DNA from: an uncultured Acidaminococcus sp. | Lineage (GTDB): Bacteria; Bacillota; Negativicutes; Acidaminococcales; Acidaminococcaceae | Assembly (NCBI GenBank): GCA_905213155.1 | Contig: CAJMHI010000003.1 | Coordinates: 9,218-73,217 of the forward strand | Reading direction: 5' to 3' | DNA length: 64,000 nucleotides | Shown: positions 54,709 through 63,723 of the stretch, piece after piece | How the letters are laid out: each line of letters starts with the position of its first letter | Position numbering within the stretch: position 1 is the stretch's first letter | The notes under the pieces: model-generated | What the model was told of the DNA's origin: nothing | Database searches by the model: none | What the model saw: the letters and a program-made list of their open reading frames with translations, nothing else | Made by a program: the position numbers and the translations under genes

Positions 54709-55896
54709 GTGGTGGAAGTGCAAAATACCTTTGCTAAGATTCAAGACTATGTACAGGCGCATAGGGACGATATGCTGGCACTTTGGAAAGAAATTGTCAA
54801 CACGGAAAGCGGACCCAAGCAGATTGATGGCGTAAACCAGGTGGGGAAAATTTTCACCCGGGAGCTTGAGGAAATCGGAGCCACCGTACAAATGGTACCT
54901 GTACAGAAGGCAGGAAATTTGGTGCGGGCAGATTGGCATCCAGAGCTGCCTAAAAAGCCCATAGTTTTTATGGGGCACATGGATACGGTTTTTCCTGCGG
55001 GAGAAGGAAGTACAAATCCTTTTCGGATTGACGAAAAAAATCACGCCCATGGACCCGGCGTGATGGATATGAAAGGCGGCCTTGTGATTGCCCTATACGC
55101 TATGAAGGCTCTCGCTGCGGTAGGATGGGCAGCACGTCCCATCCGGTTTCTTGGGGTTCCCGATGAAGAAACGCTCCATATGCATTCTGATGGCAAGCAG
55201 GTGATTGCTGGTCAAGTCCGGGGTGCTCTGGCTGCATTTAACTGCGAACCAAGTCCTGTGGGCAATTTCATTATTACGGGGCGTTACGGCGGTGGCCCGG
55301 TATCCATTACCGTCCATGGTGTAGCTGCCCATTCCGGCGGTGCCCCGGAAAAAGGTCGTTCTGCTGTCCTTGAGGCAGCACATAAAATCATCCAATTGGA
55401 AGCCGCCAATGATATCGCCCGGGGAAAACTCATCAACTGCGGCGCTATAGAAGGTGGTATCGGGGAAAATACCATTCCAGATTATTGCAAGATCCGTATT
55501 GGGATCCGTTTCCGGAACGTAGCCATTGGCAAAGAAATATTAGAGCTTTTAGCCAATGTGACAAAGACAAATACGGTAGCAGGAACGTGGGCGGAACTGG
55601 ATACATCCAGCGTGGTACAGTGCATGGATACCACAGAGGGCGTGAAAAAATTATTTGCCCAGTACCAACAGACGGCCATTTCTTGCGGAATGCCCGTTCC
55701 CCAAGGCCTACAGGTAGGAGGACTTTCTGATGCGGGTATCGCCGTGCAAGAAGGGATTCCTACCTTGTGCGGTGTGGGAGTGTCCGGGGTAGGTGCCCAT
55801 ACCCGCGAGGAATATGCGGAAGTTGCCAGTCTCTTCGAACGGTGCGTGCTGCTTGCCTGTACGGCTAGTGCAATTACGGAAGAAAAGCTGCTCTAA
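54709..55896 (+). CDS. M20-family peptidase (glutamate carboxypeptidase / CPG2-like)
   Basis: About 395 residues. GHMDTVFPAG, HGPGVMDMKGG (metal Asp), GVPDEETLH and AAHSGGAPEKGRSAV give the M20A carboxypeptidase pattern; CPG2-like enzymes remove C-terminal Glu from N-acyl-glutamates or dipeptides. In GVPDEETLH the usual EE-x-GS run is altered, but both Glu are kept. Three in-frame GTG codons (54703, 54709, 54712) are possible; AAGGGGG at 54697-54703 favours 54709 or 54712. Co-transcribed with the carrier (about 10 nt gap). Confidence 0.87.
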   Translation: MVEVQNTFAKIQDYVQAHRDDMLALWKEIVNTESGPKQIDGVNQVGKIFTRELEEIGATVQMVPVQKAGNLVRADWHPELPKKPIVFMGHMDTVFPAGEGSTNPFRIDEKNHAHGPGVMDMKGGLVIALYAMKALAAVGWAARPIRFLGVPDEETLHMHSDGKQVIAGQVRGALAAFNCEPSPVGNFIITGRYGGGPVSITVHGVAAHSGGAPEKGRSAVLEAAHKIIQLEAANDIARGKLINCGAIEGGIGENTIPDYCKIRIGIRFRNVAIGKEILELLANVTKTNTVAGTWAELDTSSVVQCMDTTEGVKKLFAQYQQTAISCGMPVPQGLQVGGLSDAGIAVQEGIPTLCGVGVSGVGAHTREEYAEVASLFERCVLLACTASAITEEKLL

Positions 55897-55910
55897 AACT
55901 AGGTGAAGCG

Positions 55911-56921
55911 ATGAAACTTGGAATTTTTGGGACAGGTGCCATTATGCCCGTGGCCCTTACGGCTATGCAGGCGGTTCCCACGATTGCGAAAAAAGCAATT
56001 TTTGCGAGAGCGCACAGCCGGGAGCGTGCTAAGGCATTGGCAACGCAATACCATATCGAAAACGTGTATACGGATGCACAGCGGATGCTGCAAGAAGCAG
56101 ATATCGACACAATATATGTTGCGCTTACCAATGTGGTCCATTATGCGTATGCAAAGATGGCTTTGCTAGTGGGAAAGCACGTGATTGTAGAAAAACCGTT
56201 TTGTTCTCATTTTACGGAAGCAGAAGCGCTGGCGAAGCTGGCACGAGAGCAGCAGTTAATTCTTCTGGAAGCCATGCCTCTGTGGCATAGTCCTGTTTAT
56301 GAAAAGGTTTTCCACCTTGTACCAAAGCTCGGCCCCATCCGGTTGATACAGTGCAATTACTCCCAGTATTCCAGCCGCTATGACCGGTATCTGGCTCACG
56401 ATGTACTTCCCGCTTTTGATCCGGCGCAATGCGGCGGGGCTTTGTATGACCTGAATGTGTACAATATTGCCTTTGCTACAGGCCTTTTTGGCAGTCCGGA
56501 AACGGTGCGGTATCTGTGTCATAAGGGGTGGAACGGTGTGGATACGTCCGGCGTGTTGCTTCTTTCTTATCCTGGATTTACAGCCGTGCTTTCCGCTGCA
56601 AAAGATTCGGAATCGCCCTCCTTCCTCATGGTGCAGGGCGAAAATGGCTGGTTGCAAGTACCGGGCAAGCCGATTTTCATGGAAAAAGTGCAGTGGGCCT
56701 TTACCAAAGACGTCTCTCACAATCAGTTTAGCACGGGTCAAAGGCAAAACAAGCTTTCTGTACAGACATATCAGGTGCCGCAGAAACAGAATCGCATGAC
56801 TGCTGAATTCCGGGAATATGCCCGTATCATTGATAGCGGAGACCGGGCCACTGCTGAAAAATTTCTCACGATGACACTGATCGCCAGTAAGGTGCTGGAT
56901 GAAGCGGCAGGGCAGGTGTGA
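55911..56921 (+). CDS. Gfo/Idh/MocA-family oxidoreductase
   Basis: 336 residues. The N-terminal Rossmann domain starts KLGIFGTGAIMPVALTAM, a GxGxx variant, and contains VIVEKPFCSHFTEAEAL, where EKP provides the conserved catalytic Lys. The C-terminal alpha/beta domain contains GGALYDLNVYNIAFATGLFG. It uses NAD(P) to oxidise or reduce a sugar, inositol or amino-acid-derived compound; the substrate is unknown. Third gene of the operon, 14 nt after the M20 gene. It overlaps the next ORF by 4 bp. Confidence 0.88.
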   Translation: MKLGIFGTGAIMPVALTAMQAVPTIAKKAIFARAHSRERAKALATQYHIENVYTDAQRMLQEADIDTIYVALTNVVHYAYAKMALLVGKHVIVEKPFCSHFTEAEALAKLAREQQLILLEAMPLWHSPVYEKVFHLVPKLGPIRLIQCNYSQYSSRYDRYLAHDVLPAFDPAQCGGALYDLNVYNIAFATGLFGSPETVRYLCHKGWNGVDTSGVLLLSYPGFTAVLSAAKDSESPSFLMVQGENGWLQVPGKPIFMEKVQWAFTKDVSHNQFSTGQRQNKLSVQTYQVPQKQNRMTAEFREYARIIDSGDRATAEKFLTMTLIASKVLDEAAGQV

Positions 56922-57289
56922 AAAAAATTCTCACCAAGTTCTTTACAACTATTGAAATTTACCGTGATGCTATATTACAAAATGAAGCGGTATCTACCTA
57001 CAATGGAAGAATTAAATCCCTGCCGGAAAATCTTTTTGCAGGCGCGGTAGGATTTCATGAGGCTCCTTTTTACGACCCTGATAAACTGGTGGAAGCTAAA
57101 AACTTCAATACCGACGATGGAACGCTGGTGCGCGAAATGATACTGAAAGGGACCAAGTCCACAGTAGCGGCTGTAAAGAACGCTACAGATACTGTTTCCA
57201 AAAAGATCAATGAAGCCAAAGAACAAACAAAAGAGGAACCCAAGCAGGAGGAACATAAGCAAGAAGAAACCAAACAAGAGGAAGGATAA
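56918..57289 (+). CDS. Unknown protein with Lys/Glu-rich C-terminal tail
   Basis: 123 residues from GTG 56918, which overlaps the upstream stop (GTGA). Residues 1-70 look globular: KKILTKFFTTIEIYRDAIL and AGAVGFHEAPFYDPDKLVEA. From about 75 the chain is helical and charged, ending in KQEEHKQEETKQEEG, a repeat of K-Q-E-E. No signal peptide or membrane helix is obvious. Coupling to the oxidoreductase supports translation. No family recognised. Confidence 0.6.
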   Translation: MKKILTKFFTTIEIYRDAILQNEAVSTYNGRIKSLPENLFAGAVGFHEAPFYDPDKLVEAKNFNTDDGTLVREMILKGTKSTVAAVKNATDTVSKKINEAKEQTKEEPKQEEHKQEETKQEEG

Positions 57290-57324
57290 AAAAGGATTTT
57301 GATGTGTCTGGTCGGTAAAATCGG

Positions 57325-58170
57325 CTAAGTTTTCCTCAACATCTCCAAATACGATTCATAATTCACCCCGTCATTGTACGGGGTGTTTTCTTTTTGGGCG
57401 TCTTTTATAGCGCAAGCGATGAAGGTGCCGGCAAGACGTACGGTTTCAACGAGGGTTCTGCCCTGGAGCAAGCCGCCTAAAAGCACGGCGGCAAATAGAT
57501 CCCCTGTACCGGAATAGGAACCGCCCAGGTAATCAGACACGACAGGGGTTGCTGTGGTATCTTCCAAAACTAGATTGGTAATTTTATCCTGCTGGTTTTC
57601 TTTGTAGTGAATCCCTGTGATGACAATACGTTGCTGGGAGAATTTTTTTGCCTGCTGCTGCAAATACGCAAAGGCTTCTTTTGGATGGGCCAATTTTTCT
57701 TTTACGGCGGCAAGCGGTGTCTCTGTCAAAAAACAGAATTCTGTCAGGTTGGGGGTAAGCACACTGGCCCTTGTGGCCAGGCGTTGCAGCCCTTTGATGG
57801 TCTCTTCGGTAAAACCGCGATAGACATGCCCATTATCTCCCAACACTGGATCGCAAAGATAAGGGACACCTTGTTGTTGGAACACATCTAAAAACTGCTC
57901 AGTGGCAATAATTTCTTCCGGGCAGGTAAAATAGCCGGATAAAATCCCGGAGAAACTAACCTCCAATTCTTGCCAATGGGTCGTGTAATGACTCATTTTG
58001 TCTGCAAAATTTTCCATCCGGTACTTGGGGTATCCGGTCTGGGCCGTTAATACGGCTGTGGGCAAAGGGCAGGCCTCAATTCCCATGGCGGGCAGGACGG
58101 CAAGATCAGCAGCCAGGCTGCAGCGTCCCAGGCTGGACAGATCGTTGATAACGGCGGCACGTTTATGCAT
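57325..58170 (-). CDS. Pyridoxal/pyridoxamine kinase
   Basis: 281 residues of the PfkB-like ribokinase fold in its PdxK/PdxY form: INDLSSLGRCSLAADLAVLPAMGIEACPLPTAVLTAQTG at the N terminus, VPYLCDPVLGDNGHVYRG in the middle, and the anion-hole motif GGSYSGTGDLFAAVLLGGLL with catalytic Asp. It phosphorylates vitamin B6 vitamers to PLP/PMP precursors. GAGGAG precedes the start on the minus strand. Convergent with the hypothetical gene; no strong terminator was seen between them. Confidence 0.9.
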   Translation of the reverse strand: MHKRAAVINDLSSLGRCSLAADLAVLPAMGIEACPLPTAVLTAQTGYPKYRMENFADKMSHYTTHWQELEVSFSGILSGYFTCPEEIIATEQFLDVFQQQGVPYLCDPVLGDNGHVYRGFTEETIKGLQRLATRASVLTPNLTEFCFLTETPLAAVKEKLAHPKEAFAYLQQQAKKFSQQRIVITGIHYKENQQDKITNLVLEDTTATPVVSDYLGGSYSGTGDLFAAVLLGGLLQGRTLVETVRLAGTFIACAIKDAQKENTPYNDGVNYESYLEMLRKT

Positions 58171-58355
58171 GAAAATCTCCTCACTATGCTAGACTTTGTA
58201 TTCAGTTATACCATGATGTTGCCGGAATGAAAAGGAACAGTTTCAAAAATATTTGACGCTAGCCGTGTCTCCAGTATAGGCAGAAAATTAAAACAGTGGA
58301 CGCTGGCAGACGAGACAGGTATAATAGCTATGGAGGAACAGAGGTGGTGTAAGCT

Positions 58356-59750
58356 ATGGAATACTGGGATATTTACGACGTACATAAAAAGCTGACTGGA
58401 CGCAAGATGATCCGGAACGATTGGAATCATATGCAAGAGGGAGACTACCATCTGACGGTGCTGGCGCTGATCAGAACAAGCGATGGACGGATCCTCATCA
58501 CCCAACGCAAGGCGGATAAGCAGTGGGCTCCGCTATCCTGGGAAATCCCTGGCGGCGGTGTCACGGCAGGGGAAACTTCCAGAGAGGCGGTACACCGGGA
58601 AGTCGCCGAAGAGACCGGGCTTCATTTCCACCCGGATGAGGGAAACCTAATTTTTACGTATCGCAGTGATACTCCCGAAGACCATAATCATTACTTTGTG
58701 GACATTTACGAATTTCAGGGAAATTTCACAGAGCACGACGTACATATACAAGAGGACGAAGTGGAATCGTTCCGCCTGGCTTTCCCCGGAGCAATCCGGG
58801 CGCTGGGAGAGGCGGGGAACTTTCTCCATTACCATAGAATCGAGGGATTGTTAGGTATGAAAATAGAAAAAATTACGATTGCAGGTGCTGGTACCATGGG
58901 CTACTCCATGGCAGAGATTTTTGCCAGAAACGGTTATGAGGTGACGCTGTGGAATCATCGGCAGCCCACATTGGATAAAGCCAAGACAAAAATAGCGCCG
59001 GAGGTAGTAGATAAAATTACTTTTACCACGGATGACAGTGCCTTTAAGGGACGGGACCTGGTGGTCGAAAATATTGCGGAAAATCTGGCAGTGAAAGAAA
59101 CCTTTTATCATGAAAAATCACCTTTGACAGATGAAACGACAATCATTGCAACCAATACGTCCGGGCTTTCTATCAACACGCTGGCTAAGAATGTGGTAAA
59201 ACCGGAACGGTTTTTGGGGATGCACTGGTTTAACCCGCCCACGTTAATACCGCTGATTGAGATTATTAAGCATGACGCAACGCAGCCCGCCGTTGCACAA
59301 GCCATCTATGATCTGGCTCTTGCCATCTACAAGAAACCAGTCTTGGTGGAAAAGGATGTCTACGGGTTTGCTGCGAACCGGATCCAGGTGGCGGTTTTGC
59401 GGGAAGCACTTAGCCTGGTGCAAAAGGGCGTTGTCAGCGTAGAAGGCGTGGATGCAGTGATGAAATACGGCTTAGGCTTCCGCTGGGCCTGCCTGGGACC
59501 CTTGGAAACCATTGATTTTGGGGGACTGGATGTATTTGCCCATGTAGGGGAATACTTGCTCCCTGATCTGGATGCGTCTTCAGAAGTTCCCAAATTATTG
59601 GCCGACAAGGTAAAAGCAGGGGACCTGGGAGTAAAAACAGGCCGGGGCTTCTATGATTACAGCGGAGATAAAGCTGCTAAAGCCACCGCAACCCGGGACC
59701 AAAAATTTAAGGCTCTATATGATGCGCTGTACGGGGAGAAAAAAAAATGA
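58356..59750 (+). CDS. NUDIX hydrolase fused in frame to 3-hydroxyacyl-CoA dehydrogenase
   Basis: 464 residues in one open frame. Residues 1-167 are a complete NUDIX hydrolase with the NUDIX box GGVTAGETSREAVHREVAEE. Residues 168-464 are a 3-hydroxybutyryl/acyl-CoA dehydrogenase: KIEKITIAGAGTMGYSMAE (NAD site), NTSGLSI, GMHWFNPP with catalytic His, FAANRIQVAV and the C-terminal GLGFRWACLGPLE. An internal ATG at 58857, preceded by GAGGG and 15 nt, could start the dehydrogenase separately. A one-base shift near the NUDIX end would give TAG at 58852-58854 and restore two adjacent genes, so this may be a natural fusion, two coupled products or a recent frameshift. Confidence 0.85.
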   Translation: MEYWDIYDVHKKLTGRKMIRNDWNHMQEGDYHLTVLALIRTSDGRILITQRKADKQWAPLSWEIPGGGVTAGETSREAVHREVAEETGLHFHPDEGNLIFTYRSDTPEDHNHYFVDIYEFQGNFTEHDVHIQEDEVESFRLAFPGAIRALGEAGNFLHYHRIEGLLGMKIEKITIAGAGTMGYSMAEIFARNGYEVTLWNHRQPTLDKAKTKIAPEVVDKITFTTDDSAFKGRDLVVENIAENLAVKETFYHEKSPLTDETTIIATNTSGLSINTLAKNVVKPERFLGMHWFNPPTLIPLIEIIKHDATQPAVAQAIYDLALAIYKKPVLVEKDVYGFAANRIQVAVLREALSLVQKGVVSVEGVDAVMKYGLGFRWACLGPLETIDFGGLDVFAHVGEYLLPDLDASSEVPKLLADKVKAGDLGVKTGRGFYDYSGDKAAKATATRDQKFKALYDALYGEKKK

Positions 59751-60439
59751 ATCCCGCGGCACCTGCTCACTGTAAGGCCTGCAAGGGAGAATGTCTGAAG
59801 AACGTTGAGTTCCTGATCGGACTGCCTCCGGAAAAGGTCGTGACACTGCTGAAACGGTCGCAGCGGCTGCAGCTAAAAAAAGGAGATATTTTGTATCGCC
59901 AGGGAGAACCGTGCGATGCTATTTACATCATCCACCGGGGACGGGTGAAAATCTGCACCTATGACCAGGACGGGCTGGAACGAATTGCCGGTATTTTCGG
60001 CGAGCATGACACCATCTGGGAAGGGGTGCTGGTGCATGACAGCCGTTATTCCACATCCGGAATTTGCATGGAAGATGTGGACTGTTGCTGCCTGGCTCGC
60101 AAGGATTTTGAAGAAGCCATCCGGGATCCGGAAGTGGCATTTCGGACGATTGCCATGCTAAGCCGCAAGCTCCACGATGCCAACCGGCGGAACTTGTTAA
60201 AATCCATCGCGTCCCCCAAAGCAAAGGTTGCCGGGCTTTTGCTTTATCTCTACCGGAGACAAGCAGGAGATGTGGTGACGCTACGGCTGGAGGAAATGGC
60301 GGGAAGCCTGGCGCTGCGGCCGGAAACGGTCAGCCGGAAAATCAAGGAACTGGAAAAAGCCGGCTACCTGAAAAAAATCGCCCAAAGCAGCATCCAGATC
60401 CTGAATGTAGAAGGCTTAATGGACTTGGTGAACTACTGA
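59747..60439 (+). CDS. Crp/Fnr-family regulator with N-terminal Cys cluster
   Basis: 230 residues. Cys9, Cys12 and Cys16 in HCKACKGECLKN, plus Cys113-115 further on, resemble the Fe-S ligands of FNR. A cyclic-nucleotide-like sensor barrel spans about 30-140, a dimer helix follows, then a winged helix whose recognition helix is LRPETVSRKIKELE; E-x-x-S-R is the FNR reading TTGAT half-sites. TTGAT-N4-ATCAA boxes stand upstream of the next two genes. The ATG overlaps the upstream stop (ATGA). An oxygen-sensing role is likely but inferred. Confidence 0.92.
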   Translation: MNPAAPAHCKACKGECLKNVEFLIGLPPEKVVTLLKRSQRLQLKKGDILYRQGEPCDAIYIIHRGRVKICTYDQDGLERIAGIFGEHDTIWEGVLVHDSRYSTSGICMEDVDCCCLARKDFEEAIRDPEVAFRTIAMLSRKLHDANRRNLLKSIASPKAKVAGLLLYLYRRQAGDVVTLRLEEMAGSLALRPETVSRKIKELEKAGYLKKIAQSSIQILNVEGLMDLVNY

Positions 60440-60442
60440 AGT

Positions 60443-60484
60443 TTGACTGAAATCAAAGTAAAACAGATGAAAACAACATACAAT
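60443..60484 (+). promoter_or_regulatory. FNR-type box and promoter of pflA
   Basis: TTGAC-N4-ATCAA at 60443-60456, one change from the consensus, centre 60449.5. TACAAT at 60479-60484 predicts a start near 60491, placing the box at -41.5. Confidence 0.75.
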
Positions 60485-60527
60485 GACCTCATCTGACGGG
60501 ATACGCCCGGGATGGGGTCGTTTTTTT
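60485..60527 (+). terminator. Terminator embedded at the pflA transcription start
   Basis: GACCTCATC (60485-60493) / GATGGGGTC (60511-60519), one G-T pair, followed by GTTTTTTT. The predicted pflA start (about 60491) lies inside the left arm, so only read-through RNA from the regulator gene can form the full hairpin. Confidence 0.75.
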
Positions 60528-60546
60528 GTGGAAAGGGGAGACAACT

Positions 60547-61278
60547 ATGCTGTACGGACGGATTCATTCTACGGAATCCTTTGGTTCCGTGGACGGACCA
60601 GGAACCCGTTATATTATTTTTTTGCAGGGATGCCATATGCGGTGTTTATATTGCCACAATGTGGATACCTGGGATTGTGAAGGCGGCGAATTAAAAACAG
60701 CGGACGAGCTGCTGGATCAGGCCGAACGGTATCGTCCGTACTGGGGGCCGGAAGGCGGCATCACCGTTAGCGGCGGCGAGCCTTTGCTGCAGCTGGATTT
60801 TTTGCTGGAACTTTTTAAAAAGGCGGAAGAACGGCATATCGGAACCTGTATTGACACGGCAGGGCAGCCCTTTACCCGGCAGGAACCTTTCTTTAGCAAA
60901 TTCCAGGAACTTATGCAGTATACGGATATCCTGCTACTAGATATCAAACACATTGATCCGGCGTGGCATAAAAAATTGACCGGGCAGCCCAATGACAATA
61001 TTCTTGACCTGTTTCACTATCTGGCAGAGATACAAAAACCCATCTGGATCCGGCAGGTTCTGGTCCCTGGGTGGACCGATGCCCCGGAATCGCTAAAGCG
61101 GACACGGGATTTTATTGAGACGTTACCCAACGTACAGAAGGTGGAGATTTTGCCCTATCACAATATGGGCCTCTATAAATGGGAAGAACTGGGAATCCCT
61201 AACCAATTGAAAGACGTAAAACCTCCGGATGAAGATGCCGTCAAGCGGGCTGAAGCGCTGCTTGTCCCGCAAAGTTGA
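60547..61278 (+). CDS. pflA: Pyruvate formate-lyase activating enzyme
   Basis: 243 residues. The radical SAM motif GCHMRCLYCHN has C29, C33 and C36; GGEPLLQ binds SAM. The opening GRIHSTESFGSVDGPGTRYIIFLQG and DLLLLDIKHIDP-type middle are those of PFL-activases. It abstracts hydrogen from the glycyl residue of PFL. ATG 60547 follows AAGGGGAG; an in-frame ATG at 60526 lies next to the terminator T-run. In many bacteria pflA follows pfl; here it is upstream, with its own FNR-type promoter. Confidence 0.95.
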   Translation: MLYGRIHSTESFGSVDGPGTRYIIFLQGCHMRCLYCHNVDTWDCEGGELKTADELLDQAERYRPYWGPEGGITVSGGEPLLQLDFLLELFKKAEERHIGTCIDTAGQPFTRQEPFFSKFQELMQYTDILLLDIKHIDPAWHKKLTGQPNDNILDLFHYLAEIQKPIWIRQVLVPGWTDAPESLKRTRDFIETLPNVQKVEILPYHNMGLYKWEELGIPNQLKDVKPPDEDAVKRAEALLVPQS

Positions 61279-61332
61279 TTATAATCAATATTGATTGGAA
61301 TCAAAGAAGGCAAATATAAAAAACGTTATGAT
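61275..61332 (+). promoter_or_regulatory. Double FNR box and promoter of pfl
   Basis: Two perfect TTGAT-N4-ATCAA sites at 61275-61288 and 61291-61304, centres 16 bp apart. TATGAT at 61327-61332 predicts a start near 61339, so the proximal box is centred at -41.5 (class II activation) and the distal at -57.5. Confidence 0.85.
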
Positions 61333-61376
61333 AGGGCCATGAACAGCGGAATGTAATCTTGTAAGGAGGATCTACC

Positions 61377-63656
61377 GTGGAGACAATTGCGCAAAAACAA
61401 GCGTGGAGAGGCTTTAAAGGCGTTAAATGGTTGGATGATGTAGACGTAAGGGAATTCATTCAGAAGAACTATGTTCCTTACGACGGAGATGAAAGCTTTC
61501 TGGCTGGCCCTACCGAAGCTACGGATAAATTGTGGGGAAAGGTACAGGAATTACAGAAGGAAGAACGGGCCAAAGGCGGCGTGCTGGACTGCGAAACAGA
61601 AGTAGTGTCCGGCCTTACGGCATATGGCCCCGGGTATATTGACGAATCCCTGAAGGATTTAGAACAAGTGGTGGGTCTGCAAACCGACAAACCGCTAAAA
61701 CGTGCCTTTATGCCCTATGGCGGCATTAAGATGGCGGAAGAAGCGGCAGAGACCTATGGGTATAAAGTCAATCCCAAGTTCCACAAGATTTTTACTGAGT
61801 ATCATAAGACACACAACACAGCGGTTTTTGATGCCTATACGCCGGAAATGCGGAGAGCCCGCCATAGCCACATTGTAACGGGTCTGCCGGATACCTATGG
61901 CCGGGGCCGGATTGTAGGGGACTACCGGAGAGTGGCCCTGTATGGCATTGATTTTCTGATTGAAAAGAAACGGGAAGACCTGCTAAACTGCGGCTGCGGC
62001 GTGATGAGCGATGAAGTGATCCGGCAGCGGGAAGAACTGTCGGAACAGATTCGTGCCCTGAATGGCATGAAGGAAATGGCCAAAACCTATGGCTTTGATA
62101 TTTCCGCCCCTGCTAAGAATGCCAAAGAAGCAGTACAGTGGCTGTATTTTGGATATCTGGCTGCCATTAAGACCCAAAACGGGGCAGCAATGAGCGTGGG
62201 CCGGATTTCTACCTTCCTGGATATTTATATTAGCCGTGACCTTGCAGAAGGCACTTTGACGGAACAGCAGGCACAGGAACTGATTGATCACCTGACACTG
62301 AAATTCCGTATGGTAAAATTTGCCCGAATCCCCTCTTATAATCAGCTGTTTTCTGGAGACCCAGTATGGGCTACGCTGGAAGTGGCCGGGATCGGAATGG
62401 ACGGCCGGCACATGGTTACCAAAACTGACTACCGTTTCCTCCATACGCTGGAAGATATGGGACCGGCACCGGAACCCAATCTGACCGTATTGTATTCCTC
62501 CCAGTTGCCTGATACCTTCAAGAAATATGCAGCCTATATTTCTGTGGCTACCTCTTCTATCCAGTACGAAAATGACGATGTGATGAAACCAGTATGGGGC
62601 GATGACTACAGCATCTGCTGCTGTGTATCCGCAACCCAAACCGGGAAAGAAATGCAGTTCTTTGGTGCCCGTGCTAACCTGGGCAAGTGCCTGTTGTATG
62701 CCATTAATGGCGGTAAGGATGAAAAATTCCTGACCAAAGACGGCAAACACATGCAGGTCGGACCGGAACTGGCGCCCATTACTTCCGATGTGCTGGACTA
62801 TGGCGAAGTGATGCACAAGTTTGATCTGATGATGGACTGGCTGGCTGGATTGTACGTCAATATTCTGAACCTGATCCAGTATATGCATGACAAGTATTAT
62901 TATGAAGCAGCGGAAATGGCCCTGATTGATACAGATGTGCGCCGTACCTTTGCTACGGGTATCGCCGGGTTCTCCCATGTGGTGGACTCTTTGTCCGCAA
63001 TTAAATATGCCAAGGTCAGTGTCATTCGTGATGCTTCCGGTCTGGCCGTGGATTATAAGATTGACGGGGATTTCCCACGCTACGGGAATGATGATGCCCG
63101 TGCGGATGAAATTGCGGTGTGGCTGCTGAAAACCTTCATGACCAAGCTCCGCAAAAATAAGACCTATCGTAATTCCGAAGCCACCACTTCCATTTTGACC
63201 ATCACCAGCAACGTGGTGTATGGTGGGGCTACGGGTGCTATGCCCGATGGCCGGAAAGCCTTTACCCCGTTTGCTCCCGGTGCTAACCCTGCCTATGGTG
63301 CAGAGGAAAGCGGCCTGCTCGCTTCTCTGAACTCTGTGGCGAAACTGCCGTATGAATATTCCTTGGATGGCATTTCTAATACCCAGACCATTGCGCCGGA
63401 AACGTTGGGGCATACCACGGATGAACAAAAAGCTACGTTGGTACGGGTGCTGGATGGATACTTTGATCAAGGTGCCCATCACCTGAATGTGAACGTATTC
63501 GGTGTGGATAAGCTGATGGATGCTATGGAACATCCGGAAAAACCGGAATACGCCAACTTCACCATCCGGGTATCTGGCTATGCCGTGAAATTCATTGACC
63601 TGACCAGAGAACAGCAGATGGACGTCATTGCCCGTCGGGCCCACAAGAAAATGTAA
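61377..63656 (+). CDS. pflB: Pyruvate formate-lyase (formate C-acetyltransferase)
   Basis: 759 residues, one shorter than the E. coli enzyme. The active-site Cys pair lies in YSICCCVS (about residues 417-419), and the glycyl radical site is RVSGYAVKF with Gly734. It splits pyruvate with CoA into acetyl-CoA and formate under anaerobic conditions. GTG 61377 follows AAGGAGGA. Controlled by the double FNR box; activated by PflA encoded just upstream. A terminator follows, into whose 3' flank a group II intron is placed. Confidence 0.97.
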   Translation: METIAQKQAWRGFKGVKWLDDVDVREFIQKNYVPYDGDESFLAGPTEATDKLWGKVQELQKEERAKGGVLDCETEVVSGLTAYGPGYIDESLKDLEQVVGLQTDKPLKRAFMPYGGIKMAEEAAETYGYKVNPKFHKIFTEYHKTHNTAVFDAYTPEMRRARHSHIVTGLPDTYGRGRIVGDYRRVALYGIDFLIEKKREDLLNCGCGVMSDEVIRQREELSEQIRALNGMKEMAKTYGFDISAPAKNAKEAVQWLYFGYLAAIKTQNGAAMSVGRISTFLDIYISRDLAEGTLTEQQAQELIDHLTLKFRMVKFARIPSYNQLFSGDPVWATLEVAGIGMDGRHMVTKTDYRFLHTLEDMGPAPEPNLTVLYSSQLPDTFKKYAAYISVATSSIQYENDDVMKPVWGDDYSICCCVSATQTGKEMQFFGARANLGKCLLYAINGGKDEKFLTKDGKHMQVGPELAPITSDVLDYGEVMHKFDLMMDWLAGLYVNILNLIQYMHDKYYYEAAEMALIDTDVRRTFATGIAGFSHVVDSLSAIKYAKVSVIRDASGLAVDYKIDGDFPRYGNDDARADEIAVWLLKTFMTKLRKNKTYRNSEATTSILTITSNVVYGGATGAMPDGRKAFTPFAPGANPAYGAEESGLLASLNSVAKLPYEYSLDGISNTQTIAPETLGHTTDEQKATLVRVLDGYFDQGAHHLNVNVFGVDKLMDAMEHPEKPEYANFTIRVSGYAVKFIDLTREQQMDVIARRAHKKM

Positions 63657-63683
63657 GGTGCTAAAAACGTAACAGTTTCATAG

Positions 63684-63722
63684 GAAAATCCCCTGTTTCT
63701 ATAGGAAATGGGGGATTTTCTT
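63684..63722 (+). terminator. pfl terminator
   Basis: 16-bp stem GAAAATCCCCTGTTTC / GAAATGGGGGATTTTC (63684-63699, 63705-63720), two G-T pairs, then TT. The normal T-run is cut short after two T by the intron start at 63724. Confidence 0.85.
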
Positions 63723-63723
63723 G

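Noticed and set aside
61983..63644. 553-codon open frame on the minus strand opposite pfl
   Set aside because: Antisense to a highly conserved gene; His/Gln/Phe-rich composition typical of a shadow frame.
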